Positions 21,770 through 31,539 of a stretch of DNA of 40,863 bases are shown here, one piece after another. Below the pieces are notes generated by a model that saw only the letters and a list, made by a program, of their open reading frames with translations, was not told the origin of the DNA and did not search any database. The first letter of the stretch is position 1. Every line of letters starts with the position of its first letter. A program made the position numbers and the translations under genes. The DNA is from Candolleomyces eurysporus (Eukaryota; Basidiomycota; Agaricomycetes; Agaricales; Psathyrellaceae): assembly GCA_027579435.1 (NCBI GenBank), contig JANBPK010001533.1, positions 1 through 40,863 of the forward strand. The letters run 5' to 3'.

Positions 21770-22005
21770 GTCTTCAACAATCGGTCTGCTCGAATAAACA
21801 AGTAGGTGCTCCTTGATATCTTCACCTACCGGTTCGTCGAGCTTAAGGGAGAAGGTACTTGCATGTCTTGCCTCCCTTCGACTGCATGCTCACACCAGTC
21901 GCAAGTACTAAGTTGACTCCTTGGACTAATATTCCCTTTGATTTTAGGATTGGCTATGGTTTCCACTGTGCTTCATAGGAAGGGTTCGGTATTTTATCTA
22001 AATAC
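21770..22005. repeat. diverged NACHT 3' flank of copy 6
   Basis: It shares 'aacaagtaggtgctccttg', 'agtactaagttgactcc' and 'aggaagggttcggtattt' with the downstream block of copies 1-5 but is clearly more diverged, in line with the greater divergence of the copy 6 protein. Confidence 0.6.
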
Positions 22006-22009
22006 ATTT

Positions 22010-23313
22010 TCAGACGCTAGGACTCGGTACGGTATGTGTACTATACACCTTGGCACCTTGACGAGCAAGCTCGAAAACGTTCTCAGCCGCCGACTGGCAT
22101 TTACGCACTGGCAAAGTAAACCGCTCGAATTTCTCAAAGAGGTCTTCTCGTTTCTCGAGAAGTCCCCTCAGAGCTTGAACAACATTGTTGAAAGCGGGTG
22201 GACAATTTTTAATCGCCGTCATATAGCTCCCAAAGTAACCTCTAAACCAGTTATCATGAAATCCCTCGAGATGGATGGCGAGACAATCGGGGTTCATGAG
22301 GTACCGAAAGGCTCCCTCTGACGAAGCTCGGACGTGCGTGACGGCGGCTTCGGCGAGGGGTGCACACACGGAAAATGACTTGCCGAAAACGATAAGGTTT
22401 TGAACGGGATGGTACAAACGGTTAAGGAACAACTCGAAACCGAAAGCCGTTGCCGGATGTCTTGAACTCTGAACGAAGCAGGCCGTGAGATCAACTGCGA
22501 GCAACGCTCTGAGCAGTGAGGATGGGTCAGCATCTTCTGCGGGATTCCATCTGAGCCAGAAACTTGGCCAATGCGTCAGGGAAAACTTGACGTGTTCCTC
22601 GTGATCATGACCATCAATGCTTATCCCCGACAACGACTTTAAACACCCCGCAAGCAACCTGCGATGACCCTTCCGAACGTTGAATGCGATGTCCGGCAAG
22701 AGTTGGGGCTGAGCCCGCAAGAAATCGGCAAATGAAGAATGATAAAAAGTGGACGAACGGCTAGAGCTTTCATCGTCGTCGCCAGACAGTCGTACCAAAG
22801 CATGAAGAGGCCGAAGGGCCTTGATTCCACGACCAGGTGCTCGCCCGGTGAGGCGATCGGAGATGTTGAGGATAGTGGAGAGCTTGGGCTCGACAAAGGG
22901 CCAACTGTTAAACGCGAGTAAATCTTCAATCACCTCAACCATGGTGGCCCGATTTACTTGGGGGCATGACCGTAAGATTTGGCGGTAGAGCTCGTGAAGG
23001 GAGGAGAACGGAGTTGAATGGGTGAGGTCTGGAGTGGGGTTGACATCGAACCAACTGCCGAGAAGGTCCCGCAGTTGCTGGCGTGGATCGTCGTATGGTT
23101 CAATATGACGAATAACAGTGGCGGCGTAGAGCATGTGGCCCTCTGTTTTCCACACAAAATGCCGAACGAGAGCTCGCCCAGGCCACTCTTCGTCGTCTTC
23201 TGGCTGTGGGTCCAGGCTCTCTGCAATACGAGCGAGTTCATCCCTGACGAATTTCTCCACGTCCTTCAAATGATCTCCGACTCGATAAAGGTCCAAGGTC
23301 TCGGTGATGGATC
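22010..23313 (-). pseudogene. NACHT gene copy 6, 5'-truncated (NTPase lost)
   Basis: This retains the region from SITETLDLYRVGDH to the C-terminus (ending LARQGAKVYSTHTVPSPSV), i.e. about the last two thirds. Exon 1, P-loop, Walker B and sensor 1 are absent. Homology stops near 23320, at 'gatcg-N-aaagg' followed by an A10 run, two Ns and then a terminal-inverted-repeat element. The N at 23315 again adds one base: without it TTT-CGA-TCC keeps the frame. The protein is the most divergent in the array (for example HPGVQNLIVFGKSF-like text and an FYHSSFADFL motif) and is the subfamily to which the relic at 10990-11535 belongs. The open frame continues into the element up to 23587, but that extension is not NACHT sequence. 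Confidence 0.85.
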
Positions 23314-23332
23314 GNAAAGGAAAAAAAAAANN

Positions 23333-23586
23333 TGTCGGAAAATTCCGACCGCCCGTTGGAGGCCGTTGCCGCCAGCGGCAACAGATGCCGGTCCGATTTG
23401 TGTTGCCACCAAAGGCAAAGACACTGCACCGGCTGTGGCCTCGCCGTTGGACAGGCGTTGGCACCGTGTTGCCATCAACCGAACTCAGCCGGTGAATGGG
23501 TGCCAACGGCTGCCAACATTTGGCACAGAGCCAAACGGGCCGGCCATGCGACCACCGTTGGACGGGCCGGTCGGACTTTTCCGACA
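23333..23586. mobile_element. MITE-like element with terminal inverted repeats
   Basis: The left end tgtcggaaaattccgacc (23333-23350) and the reverse complement of the right end (23569-23586, ggtcggacttttccgaca) match at 17 of 18 positions. The right end is followed by T6 and the left is preceded by A10 plus two Ns, so the inverted repeat may extend into the A/T runs. Length is 254 bp with no transposase. The interior has repeated ccgttgga (three times) and several gttgcc/tgccaac motifs, including the perfect palindrome arms gttgccgc/gcggcaac near 23363-23380. Target-site duplication cannot be read because of the Ns. A non-autonomous DNA transposon is the best fit; the superfamily is unknown. 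Confidence 0.75.
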
Positions 23587-23732
23587 TTTTTTAGCAGGCA
23601 GACCAAAGTCAGGTGCCGTCCAATGGGGCCGTGGCTTTATCGATGGGTGATCTCAATCGCTAGCGCTCAGAGTCTTTGTTCCCTACTCTGAGTCTCAGTC
23701 TTCAACCTCGACCACGTCCATTTCGATCCTTC

Positions 23733-25301
23733 ATGCTGCGAGCGCTCAAGAAGAAAATAGCTTTCGGCCACCGTCTTAAAACCATCCCATATTCCCCAAT
23801 CCAACAGATCGACGATGACGTCCTCTCGACAATATTTCTTGAAACTCTGAATGTCCAGAGACTTGAAGATTTGATGATGGCGCGCACTTACCCAGGCGTT
23901 GTCATCAGCCATGTTTGTCGTCACTGGCGGGAAGTTGCTCTCGCAACGAGGCTCCTTTGGCGCTATTGGAGCATCATCTTCCCCCGTGTTACCACTGGAG
24001 GTGAACCCATAGAGGCCTGGCATGAGAGGTGGGACACCTGGATATTCAAACTCACAAAGCTACAAGAAGCCATCCGGGTGTGGATGTCTCGCTCGGGCGA
24101 TTGTCCAATCACGCTCCTGGTTGATGACATCCGTGCCTCCAAGTCGACTCCTCCCAGGTATTGCCCTGAGCTGTCAATCCTGATAGACTTGTTATGCCAG
24201 ACATCACCACGATGGGAGAGGATAGAATTCAGGCTTCAATTTCGATCCATGACCTTCCCTACCAACCGTCTTCTCCTCGTCCCACCCCAGACGAATCCCA
24301 AATTAATCAGTGTTGCACTGCATCTCGAGTTTGTCTCCTGCACGGACCACCCAGTACGACGAAAACTTGTTTCGAGTCCCAACATCTTCAATACACAGTC
24401 CATACGCTCACTAGGGATAGGGCGCGGAGTGATGATTCATCATATTATCGACATCCCAATCAATTGGAGGAATTTGAGGGATTTGGACATTGGAAGTTAT
24501 AGCAAGAAGTCCCCTCAGATCCTCAGCACCTCCCAGGTTTTCCAGCTTTTCAAAGCATGCCCAAACCTCATCAAGTGCGCGATCGATCTTCAAGAAGATA
24601 GTCGGCCCATCCCAATTCCTCCGGAGACGATTACTCTTCCCCTTCTTCAGGACTTATCCCTCTCCCCAGAAGCATGGCATCTCCCCTGCTCATTTGCTTC
24701 ATCTCTTGATCTCCCATCCCTTCTCAAGTTTAGAGTTTGCGATGGGAAGGAGGATAAATACTACCGGTGGCTCCCTCGCGACACTAAGGAAAGTGGACTT
24801 TGCGAATTTTTCGAACGATTTGGATCCACGCTTGAGGATGTCACATTCTCGTACTGTCCACTCTCACCTTCCGCCTTGCTACACTGCCTTCTGAACCTCC
24901 CCAACGTGACCTCCTTGACCCTGACAAATCTTAGCAAGTGGCGTTTCATTTATATTGGCGCGCAGATCAACAGGGATGTCCTGAACAGTCTTACACCCCA
25001 GTTGGATAAATTGAGCCGCACATGGACAAGTCTGTGCCCAGATATCGAAGAGTTTGGATTCAGCCTAGGATGCAAAATTCCCATCGTAGATGAGGTTGCG
25101 TTACTGGATTTTATTGAGGGGAGGCGGAAGCTCGTTGATGAAACTGATGGGTCAACCATTGCACGTTTGCGAAAGGTCAACTGCAACGGATATGGCTTTC
25201 GTACGATTGACCCGTTGAAGGACCTTCGTAGCCGGGGGGTCGACCTGGTCGGTTTCTCGTTCAAGGACTATGGATATGCACAATCATCAGACTCATCATA
25301 A
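23733..25301 (+). CDS. F-box/LRR-like protein 1
   Basis: One exon, 522 aa from the first ATG (23733); the frame is open further upstream but without ATG. An F-box-like motif near residues 22-70 reads SPIQQIDDDVLSTIFL, then VVISHVCRHWREVALATRLLW, the usual Agaricomycete form that binds Skp1 in SCF ubiquitin ligases. The rest is leucine-rich repeat-like (LLQDLSLSPE, LLHCLLNLPNVTSLTL) and would be the substrate-recognition part. The end reads IARLRKVNCNGYGF...RGVDLVGFSF, parallel to F-box protein 2 (27298-29020), so the two are paralogues about 2 kb apart in the same orientation. Unlike its paralogue it lacks the N-terminal coiled coil before the F-box. Its 5' region abuts the inverted-repeat element, so part of the gene's 5' end may have been lost or replaced. 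Substrate unknown. Confidence 0.85.
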   Translation: MLRALKKKIAFGHRLKTIPYSPIQQIDDDVLSTIFLETLNVQRLEDLMMARTYPGVVISHVCRHWREVALATRLLWRYWSIIFPRVTTGGEPIEAWHERWDTWIFKLTKLQEAIRVWMSRSGDCPITLLVDDIRASKSTPPRYCPELSILIDLLCQTSPRWERIEFRLQFRSMTFPTNRLLLVPPQTNPKLISVALHLEFVSCTDHPVRRKLVSSPNIFNTQSIRSLGIGRGVMIHHIIDIPINWRNLRDLDIGSYSKKSPQILSTSQVFQLFKACPNLIKCAIDLQEDSRPIPIPPETITLPLLQDLSLSPEAWHLPCSFASSLDLPSLLKFRVCDGKEDKYYRWLPRDTKESGLCEFFERFGSTLEDVTFSYCPLSPSALLHCLLNLPNVTSLTLTNLSKWRFIYIGAQINRDVLNSLTPQLDKLSRTWTSLCPDIEEFGFSLGCKIPIVDEVALLDFIEGRRKLVDETDGSTIARLRKVNCNGYGFRTIDPLKDLRSRGVDLVGFSFKDYGYAQSSDSS

Positions 25302-27297
25302 AAATGACCACTGAGTAGCTCCACATAGCCGCCGTTCTATGTGCCATGTCAATTACTTCTTTCTTGATTTTAGGTACCTGCCACTTCGGTTTGCGGAGAT
25401 TTTGCAATATTTTACTGGACAAATAATCAAATAGCTGGCCCTGTATGCATGGCAATTGGTAGCAAACTTCCTGAAGACTTTCAGTTCCTCCAAATTCTAT
25501 CCTCAATATTTTTGTTGGTTTTTGGTAATGCACAAAAAGTTCCCATTGAGTTCCCAGACAATTCGTCCCTCATTTCATAAGCAGGAGCTTTGAATGGGTG
25601 AGCTATAGTGCAGCTATCAGCTGAGGCATTATAATAAATGCCGAGCGCAGGAGACATGTTGGAAGAATGAGGCCCAAGTTGCCAGACAGCAGGATTTGGA
25701 CACTTCAATGAGCTCACACTTGAAATAAATTCACGAAACTATTGGATTCACAGCTACTTGTCACAGATTATGGACTCAATGATGTATCCCCATTCCATCC
25801 GAGATATCCATGCCAAATGAACGAGTTCTCATCTCAGTCTGAGACATTGAGGAGGCCATGTAGTAGTAGGCTAGTCGTCAGGATCATACATTGACTCTAG
25901 TGGTAAGTGTCCGATATCTATCTAAGCGAGATTGTACAGCGCAATTCTCGGACGCACCAGAAAGTGATCGGAAATCTCCAAAAAAAATCATCTCTTTACG
26001 ACGACTGCTGATTACGAATTCCATCCAGATACAAAGTGACGAGAAATTTGAAGCTTCTTCTGAGCTCTCTACCGCCNTTTTTTTAGACCCCGCTCGAATC
26101 AACAGACCCTGCGCGTGGTTCAGAAAAGCTTGATAAATGAGCCGTTACAGAGGCTCACATACCTCGATCCTTCATCGTTCGGTTCCCGGGCACGGAATTT
26201 GATCTCTCGGCATATTCCATAAAACCTGCACAAAGCAGGTCAAACTTTGACAGGGATCATAGGGGAGATTGAGAGAGGCCAGCCAACGGAGATAAAAACG
26301 TAGGTGAGCTGATCATGGCGATGATGTGGCTTAGCAGTCGAGTGCATATGAATGAATTGAAATGAAACCGAGAGAACCAGGTGAGAATGCACCTCAGCGA
26401 ACTGGTAGAGCTGCGAAGGATGCCGGAGCGAGCGTTGAGGAGGGTATCTGTGGATCTTTTAAGTTCAAGCGGGTGTACGAAATACTTGAGGTAAAAGTTG
26501 AGCGAGGATAAGGCAAATGAGACGCATAAAGGATGGTATATGTTTAAAGTCTACCACGGCTCTTTGCACGTCCACCGCAGGACCCATCCACTATCTCGCA
26601 AGCTTTGACCTCTAGCACCTCCAAAATGTCATGATGCACTGGTCCTCGATTCAAGGCTTTGGGTGAAGAATAAGTGTTGGTCGAAGGCTCATGCAGCTAC
26701 GAGGCTTGTCGGAGAGCGAAGGTGGCGCGAGACCGATAATTCGGCCCTTCTTATCGGCAGGCGGCATCGCCAATGCTCTTTGTGTCGTTCTCCCCGCGTA
26801 TCACCTCCTCACTCGTGGGCTGACCCAAAGGTCACTCTTGGCGTCTGAATCTGTCTCGTTTACAGAACCCAAACAATCTGGATTCATCCATGACATTTCG
26901 CCGTCTCTTTGCGCAGTTCCTCAAATGACACTCTTTCTATCAACCCTTGCCACTTTCGCTCTGTCACAAGATCCACTCCTATGTTTCTTCTCCTGTTGAC
27001 GATGACTTGCTATCACCTAATCTTAGATCTCTAACTCTTCCATTTCACTCTCTGTTCTCAGTACTCTCATTTCTGTTGACTTCAGCTCCCATCTTCTTGT
27101 TCAGTGGTCAGATACTACTTCTCTGTACTCTTCTCAAAAAGGCCTAGTCTGTTGTACTACACAACAAGCTACTTACTNAAAAACGTGTGTGTGCCACATG
27201 ACCGACATCAGACGTGATGCTATTATTATCGATGATCCAATAAGATTTCTGTCGTCTCTTCGAACCACATTCTTGTCCTTCCCTCACCCAAAAAACT
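25302..27297. other. intergenic, no gene recognised
   Basis: Two kilobases between the F-box genes. Minus-strand open frames at 25261-25717 have no clear family. Ns at 26077 and 27178 sit next to T or A runs. The last 130 bp should hold the F-box 2 promoter. I see no RNA gene, repeat array or conserved domain. Confidence 0.4.
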
Positions 27298-29020
27298 ATG
27301 GNAATCTCCTTTCACCCATCACTTCAACACCAACTATGTCCCGTCCGACAATGAAATACCAGCGCTACGAGACGCCATTTACAAAGGAGAGGAGGTTTTG
27401 AACGACATCGATCAGAAGTCTTACGAGATTGAAATAAGGATGGAGGAGCTTAGGCGAGAGCTGCAAGCCCTGGCGGAGCGTCGCGAGACACAGAAGAGAG
27501 AAGTCGACGAACTTATGGCCTTACTTTCCCCCATCAAGCGTATCGATGACGATATCCTCACCTCTATCTTCCTCAGTGTCCTCGACGTTGTCAATCGCGA
27601 TCATCTAAACATCTCAAAAAGACACCCAGCCGTAGTTATCAGCCATGTTTGCCAGCGCTGGCGCAAATCAGCTCTCTCCACCAAACTCCTTTGGCGTCAT
27701 CTACACGTTCGGATTCCTTCCTATCCTTACCATTCGTGCTCCCAGGACACCTGGAGGGCAGAGATAGAAAAACTTGTCAAAATGACAGAAACATGGATTC
27801 TTCGCTCTAATGACTGCCATCTGAGTGTCGAAATCGACGAACGGAGGTCCCCGACGTTACTCAGCCCGCAAGAGGGAACTTTTGTCGCGGAATGCATCGA
27901 ATTTAACACTCTCGTGGCGTTGTTGTGTTCCTCGTCACCACGGTGGAAGGATTGGCACTTGAAGACAGACTTCCCCCAGGAGCAGTGTCCCAACTTCCCC
28001 ACAATGCGTCTCCTTGCCGTCCCTCCTCAACTGAGTCCAGTCTTGACTAATGCCAAGCTTTACTTTGGCGTGGACGAATACCAACAGGAGAGTGCGCTGT
28101 CCCAACATCTTGTGTCGGGCCCGAATATTCTCAGTGCTTCAACTTTACGCTCGTTGGAAATAGGAGGTCGGGTCCTAACTCGTGATATTTTGGACCTACC
28201 CGTAGCTTGGGCAAACTTGGAGCACTTGGTGTTCAATGGGTATCAGGGAGGATCTATGTATTCGTTTGACGCAGTGCAGTCCTTGAGATTGCTCAAAGCG
28301 TGCCCCAACCTCGTCACATGCAAGCTCGCTTTTGAAAGAGACGCTGCTATCCCAACAGGTCGCGCACCAATACTGCTTCCAAAACTCAAAAAGCTATTGC
28401 TCCTGCCACACAAATACCATATCCCTCCCCATTTTGCCGCATCATTCCTTCTTCCATCTCTCCGTAAATTGGAGGTCACCAGGGGCTACGGCCAGTTCAT
28501 GTCACGCGACCACGAAGCAAGTGGGCTCTTTGAGCTCCTGGAACGTTTTGGGTCGACCCTCCAGGACGTCACCTTTTACTACAAGCCTTTGACCCAGTCA
28601 GCTCTTTATCATTGCCTTCAGCAATTGCCTAATGTCACCTCTCTGGCACTCTTCAGTAACCACAGGACCGAGATCACTACTTCGCTCAACAACAATATCC
28701 TGGGCCATCTCTCACCCAAATTCGATCGCACGGGAACTACTATCACCCAATTGCCCCTTTGCCCAAGGATCGAGGTATTCAGGTTTCGCGCGTGCAGTGG
28801 TGATCTTGATGAGGAGGCTTTCGTCGATTTCATCGAGGCAAGACAACGGGAGGTGAATAATCAACCTTTGGAAAGTGGTCGGAGGATTGCCCGTTTGCAG
28901 GAAGTCGATTGCGGCTGCTATGACTTCGGATCCATTGATCCAGGAGCCGCACTCCGTAACCGAGGAGTTGACATGGAGGCTTTCTCCCTCACGAAATGGC
29001 ATTATTTCCCGACTCGATGA
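27298..29020 (+). CDS. F-box/LRR-like protein 2
   Basis: Single exon. As written, the frame that codes for the protein has no ATG. Dropping the N at 27302 makes the ATG at 27298 read MESPFTHHFNTNYVPSD in frame, a typical start of Agaricomycete F-box proteins, giving about 573 aa. Then comes a coiled coil (RMEELRRELQALAERRETQK), an F-box near residues 80-130 (SPIKRIDDDILTSIFL and VVISHVCQRWRKSALSTKLLW), and an LRR-like C-terminal region ending RNRGVDMEAFSLTKW. The expected role is a substrate adaptor of an SCF ubiquitin ligase. It is a paralogue of the gene at 23733 along its whole length except the N-terminus. The start depends on the N being an artefact; without it the next usable start would be non-ATG. 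Confidence 0.87.
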
Positions 29021-29369
29021 GAGCTTTCATACGCCGGACATATTCGTTGATACATATACAACTCCCTACCAATATGCCTAATCTGTGCATCAAACTCTCT
29101 GTATCAAATTTATATACCGTCATGCACAACGAACATTGACGATGGTGTTGCACTTGATCTTCACACCTCGAAGATCAGACTTGATTAAGCGAGCCAGTGT
29201 TCTCCCTGCCCACTCTGAGTCCAAATGGGAGGCCAGAAAACCTGCGCCCAAACCAGGATGAATCATCATCGACGTGTCAACGAGCAGAATACCAGAAATA
29301 CCTCCAACCAGCTAACACAGGGTACAGGAGAGGATAACTGCGCCAGCAGACGCTGAAGGGATTCACGCC

Positions 29370-29880
29370 ACAATATGCATGTCGATTCTGTCCTCTGAGA
29401 CGATTCTCAAAATGGTCTTGAAGGTTCAATGTGTAAATGCTCCTCTTCTGAGGACGCTTGAGGTTGTAATCGACCAAGAGATCTACTGGAGATACGATCA
29501 TCTATGGGACGTCGTGACGAATTCTAATGAGCTCTCACAGCCCAGTCATTTATACTCCTTGACCCTCTTACTCCATCCTCACGAAAACCTGCCGAGCGTC
29601 ACAGCCCTTTGTTGGACGAGCGGACGTGAAAACTCGTCTGAGAAGTATTCCACCCCGAGCTTGAGAACCTCCGCAGGGAACCTGGCCCATCAGACAGCTT
29701 AACAAGCTCTACGTTGCGTGGATCTCAAACGTAAGCTCAAGGCTTGCCAACTCGGAGGACTGATCAGGTGCTTTTATTGCAAAGGCAGTGCATTTATCGC
29801 GTCACTTGCCATCTTACCAGAATATGAACGATCGGTCATACTTCGACGGTTGACATATTTCCCGAGAAACGATATGCCTT
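29370..29880 (+). pseudogene. possible F-box/LRR C-terminal relic
   Basis: Short plus-strand stretches look like the LRR part of an F-box protein (LKVQCVNAPLLRTLEVV near 29410-29465, LPSVTALCW near 29590-29625, LRCVDLKRKLKACQLGG near 29708-29755), in changing frames with stops between them and no F-box. Position just downstream of F-box gene 2 fits a decayed third tandem copy. Resemblance is weak; it could be unrelated. Confidence 0.35.
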
Positions 29881-30301
29881 TTTCTTTCTCATAAGTACCT
29901 TGAGGACACCACCGTGGATCGCAGGATACTATTAATACCCATGATTTTCTATGGAAGGGACTAAAACGGATAAACAGATGCTTCATGTAGTGAAAGATAG
30001 ATCCCTGAGAATTTCTTGCGAACTATCGCATTCTTATTCAACTCTCGTCGTAGGTAAGGGCTTCTGAATAAGAGCTGAAATTTCTCTGATACAGGGAATT
30101 GAAATTAAACCCTGGGCTACCGCGTGAAAGGCGGTAATGTCAGCTGTTATATCATATTGGACGAAGACGCTTTTCCCCGCTCACCCGGCGGCACAGGGTT
30201 CCTCTGCCCACTTTCCAAACGGTCTATAGAATCTTGCAGCGTAAATAGTTATATTACACAAAACATGTATGATCTACTGAGGACTGAGGAGTTTGCTGTC
30301 T

Positions 30302-31539
30302 TCAGACTTCGGATGTCTGAGCCTTCTCTGAAGCAGGGTTTGTGAAGTCCCCATTCACCGCCGACTGAGAGTCTGAAGACGAGTCGGTGGTGTGATGAGC
30401 AAAGTTGATGGGATTCGAGACAGGGTTGACTGTCTCGTTAGCCCTTGGGAATTTCAGCCAAGATCTCCCTGTCGTTACTCGGAAGATAATCATGTGAGGT
30501 GACAGGCTCTAGATAGAAAAAGAAACATCAGGTTCTAGAAAAAGGATCCAATAGAGCAAAGGATGCTTACGCAGAAAGAGTAGAAGAGACACCCAAAGGT
30601 GTAATATGCAACGATGAACCCAGGACCCCGAGGATTGAGTGCCGCTCTTGTAAACGCAGCGAAAATAACACCGAATACACTGAGAGGAAGAGCTGATTCG
30701 ATGAGAATGGCCACTACGCCGGTATAGACGTGCATATCATTGGATGGAAAGAGCTTAGAGATGTTCCGCCGGGCTTTGAGCAAATGGAAGGAGATTAAAC
30801 CCGTGACCATAATGTTTGTGGCCACGGTTNAAAAAGATCCTGGCTGTTTCGAGCAGTCCTAACTGTTCACCACTCCGTGCTTGAATACCCAGACCAGTGA
30901 TCCCGGCAACTTGAAAAATAAAGAAGCAAACTTAGTGAGCAGCTTAGGAGAGCAGAGATTTTTCACCTACCAAATGAAGCAACACATGTGAGTGCCGGCA
31001 GTACCGTCACCCACCATGCGTCGATCCAGATGATGTAACAGCGATAGACCTATCATTTCCGTCAAGAGTGCAGTGAGTAGGGAAGGAAGAACCACCATTT
31101 TATTGAACTGACCAGGAGTAGATCCCCAACGAAAATCACCGCCGCCATTGCTGCACTGCTCAAGAATCTTTCCCAGCTCTCTGCGTTCGTCATTATATTT
31201 TGGAAGAATCCGATACCAGATGTAGCGCCGAATAGCTGGTCGAAGATCCAAACAACATCGAGTGAAGCAGTTAGCGTCGACAACGCGGATATGAGGAAGC
31301 TGATAGCGATGTAAGGTGTTCTTCCTTTCCTGAGCTCCTTGGGAGTTTCAAGAAACACAGAGAGGCCGTATAGAGCCATGAATATGTGGACTCCTGATCT
31401 CAAAGCTGAGCACTCGATGGCGGTTTTCCATGGAGCTTATTGACACACCTATGGCAACCAAAGTTATGGTGAAGTTTGCATAGAGCGCACGAGAAGTGGT
31501 GAGAGCCAGCAGCTCCATCTCTTCGCGGGTCCTTGCCAT
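30302..31539 (-). CDS. multi-pass membrane protein, Agaricomycete family, function unknown
   Basis: Five exons: 31539-31449, 31393-31113, 31049-30971, 30909-30571, 30508-30302. Introns are 55, 63, 61 and 62 nt with GT-AG ends. The product is about 331 aa if the N at 30830 is dropped, which turns a broken frame into ARIFLTVATNIMVTGLISF. About seven to eight hydrophobic helices are seen: ALYANFTITLVAIG, FMALYGLSVFLE, YIAISFLISALSTLTASL, AAVIFVGDLLLV, WVTVLPALTCVASFGVAG, the one above, VVAILIESALPLSVFGVIF and YTFGCLFYSFC. A polar Ser-rich cytosolic-type tail follows MIIFRVTTGRSW. Recurrent motifs of the family are ALYG-FLETPKE-RKGR, VYRCYIIW and the MIIFR-TGRSW tail. No enzymatic motif is seen. 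The topology is receptor-like, but no ligand or partner can be inferred. Confidence 0.85.

Noticed and set aside
23018..23691. Plus-strand frames running through NACHT copy 6 and the inverted-repeat element
   Set aside because: They are antisense to the NACHT remnant and depend on Ns. The composition follows the repetitive interior of the element.
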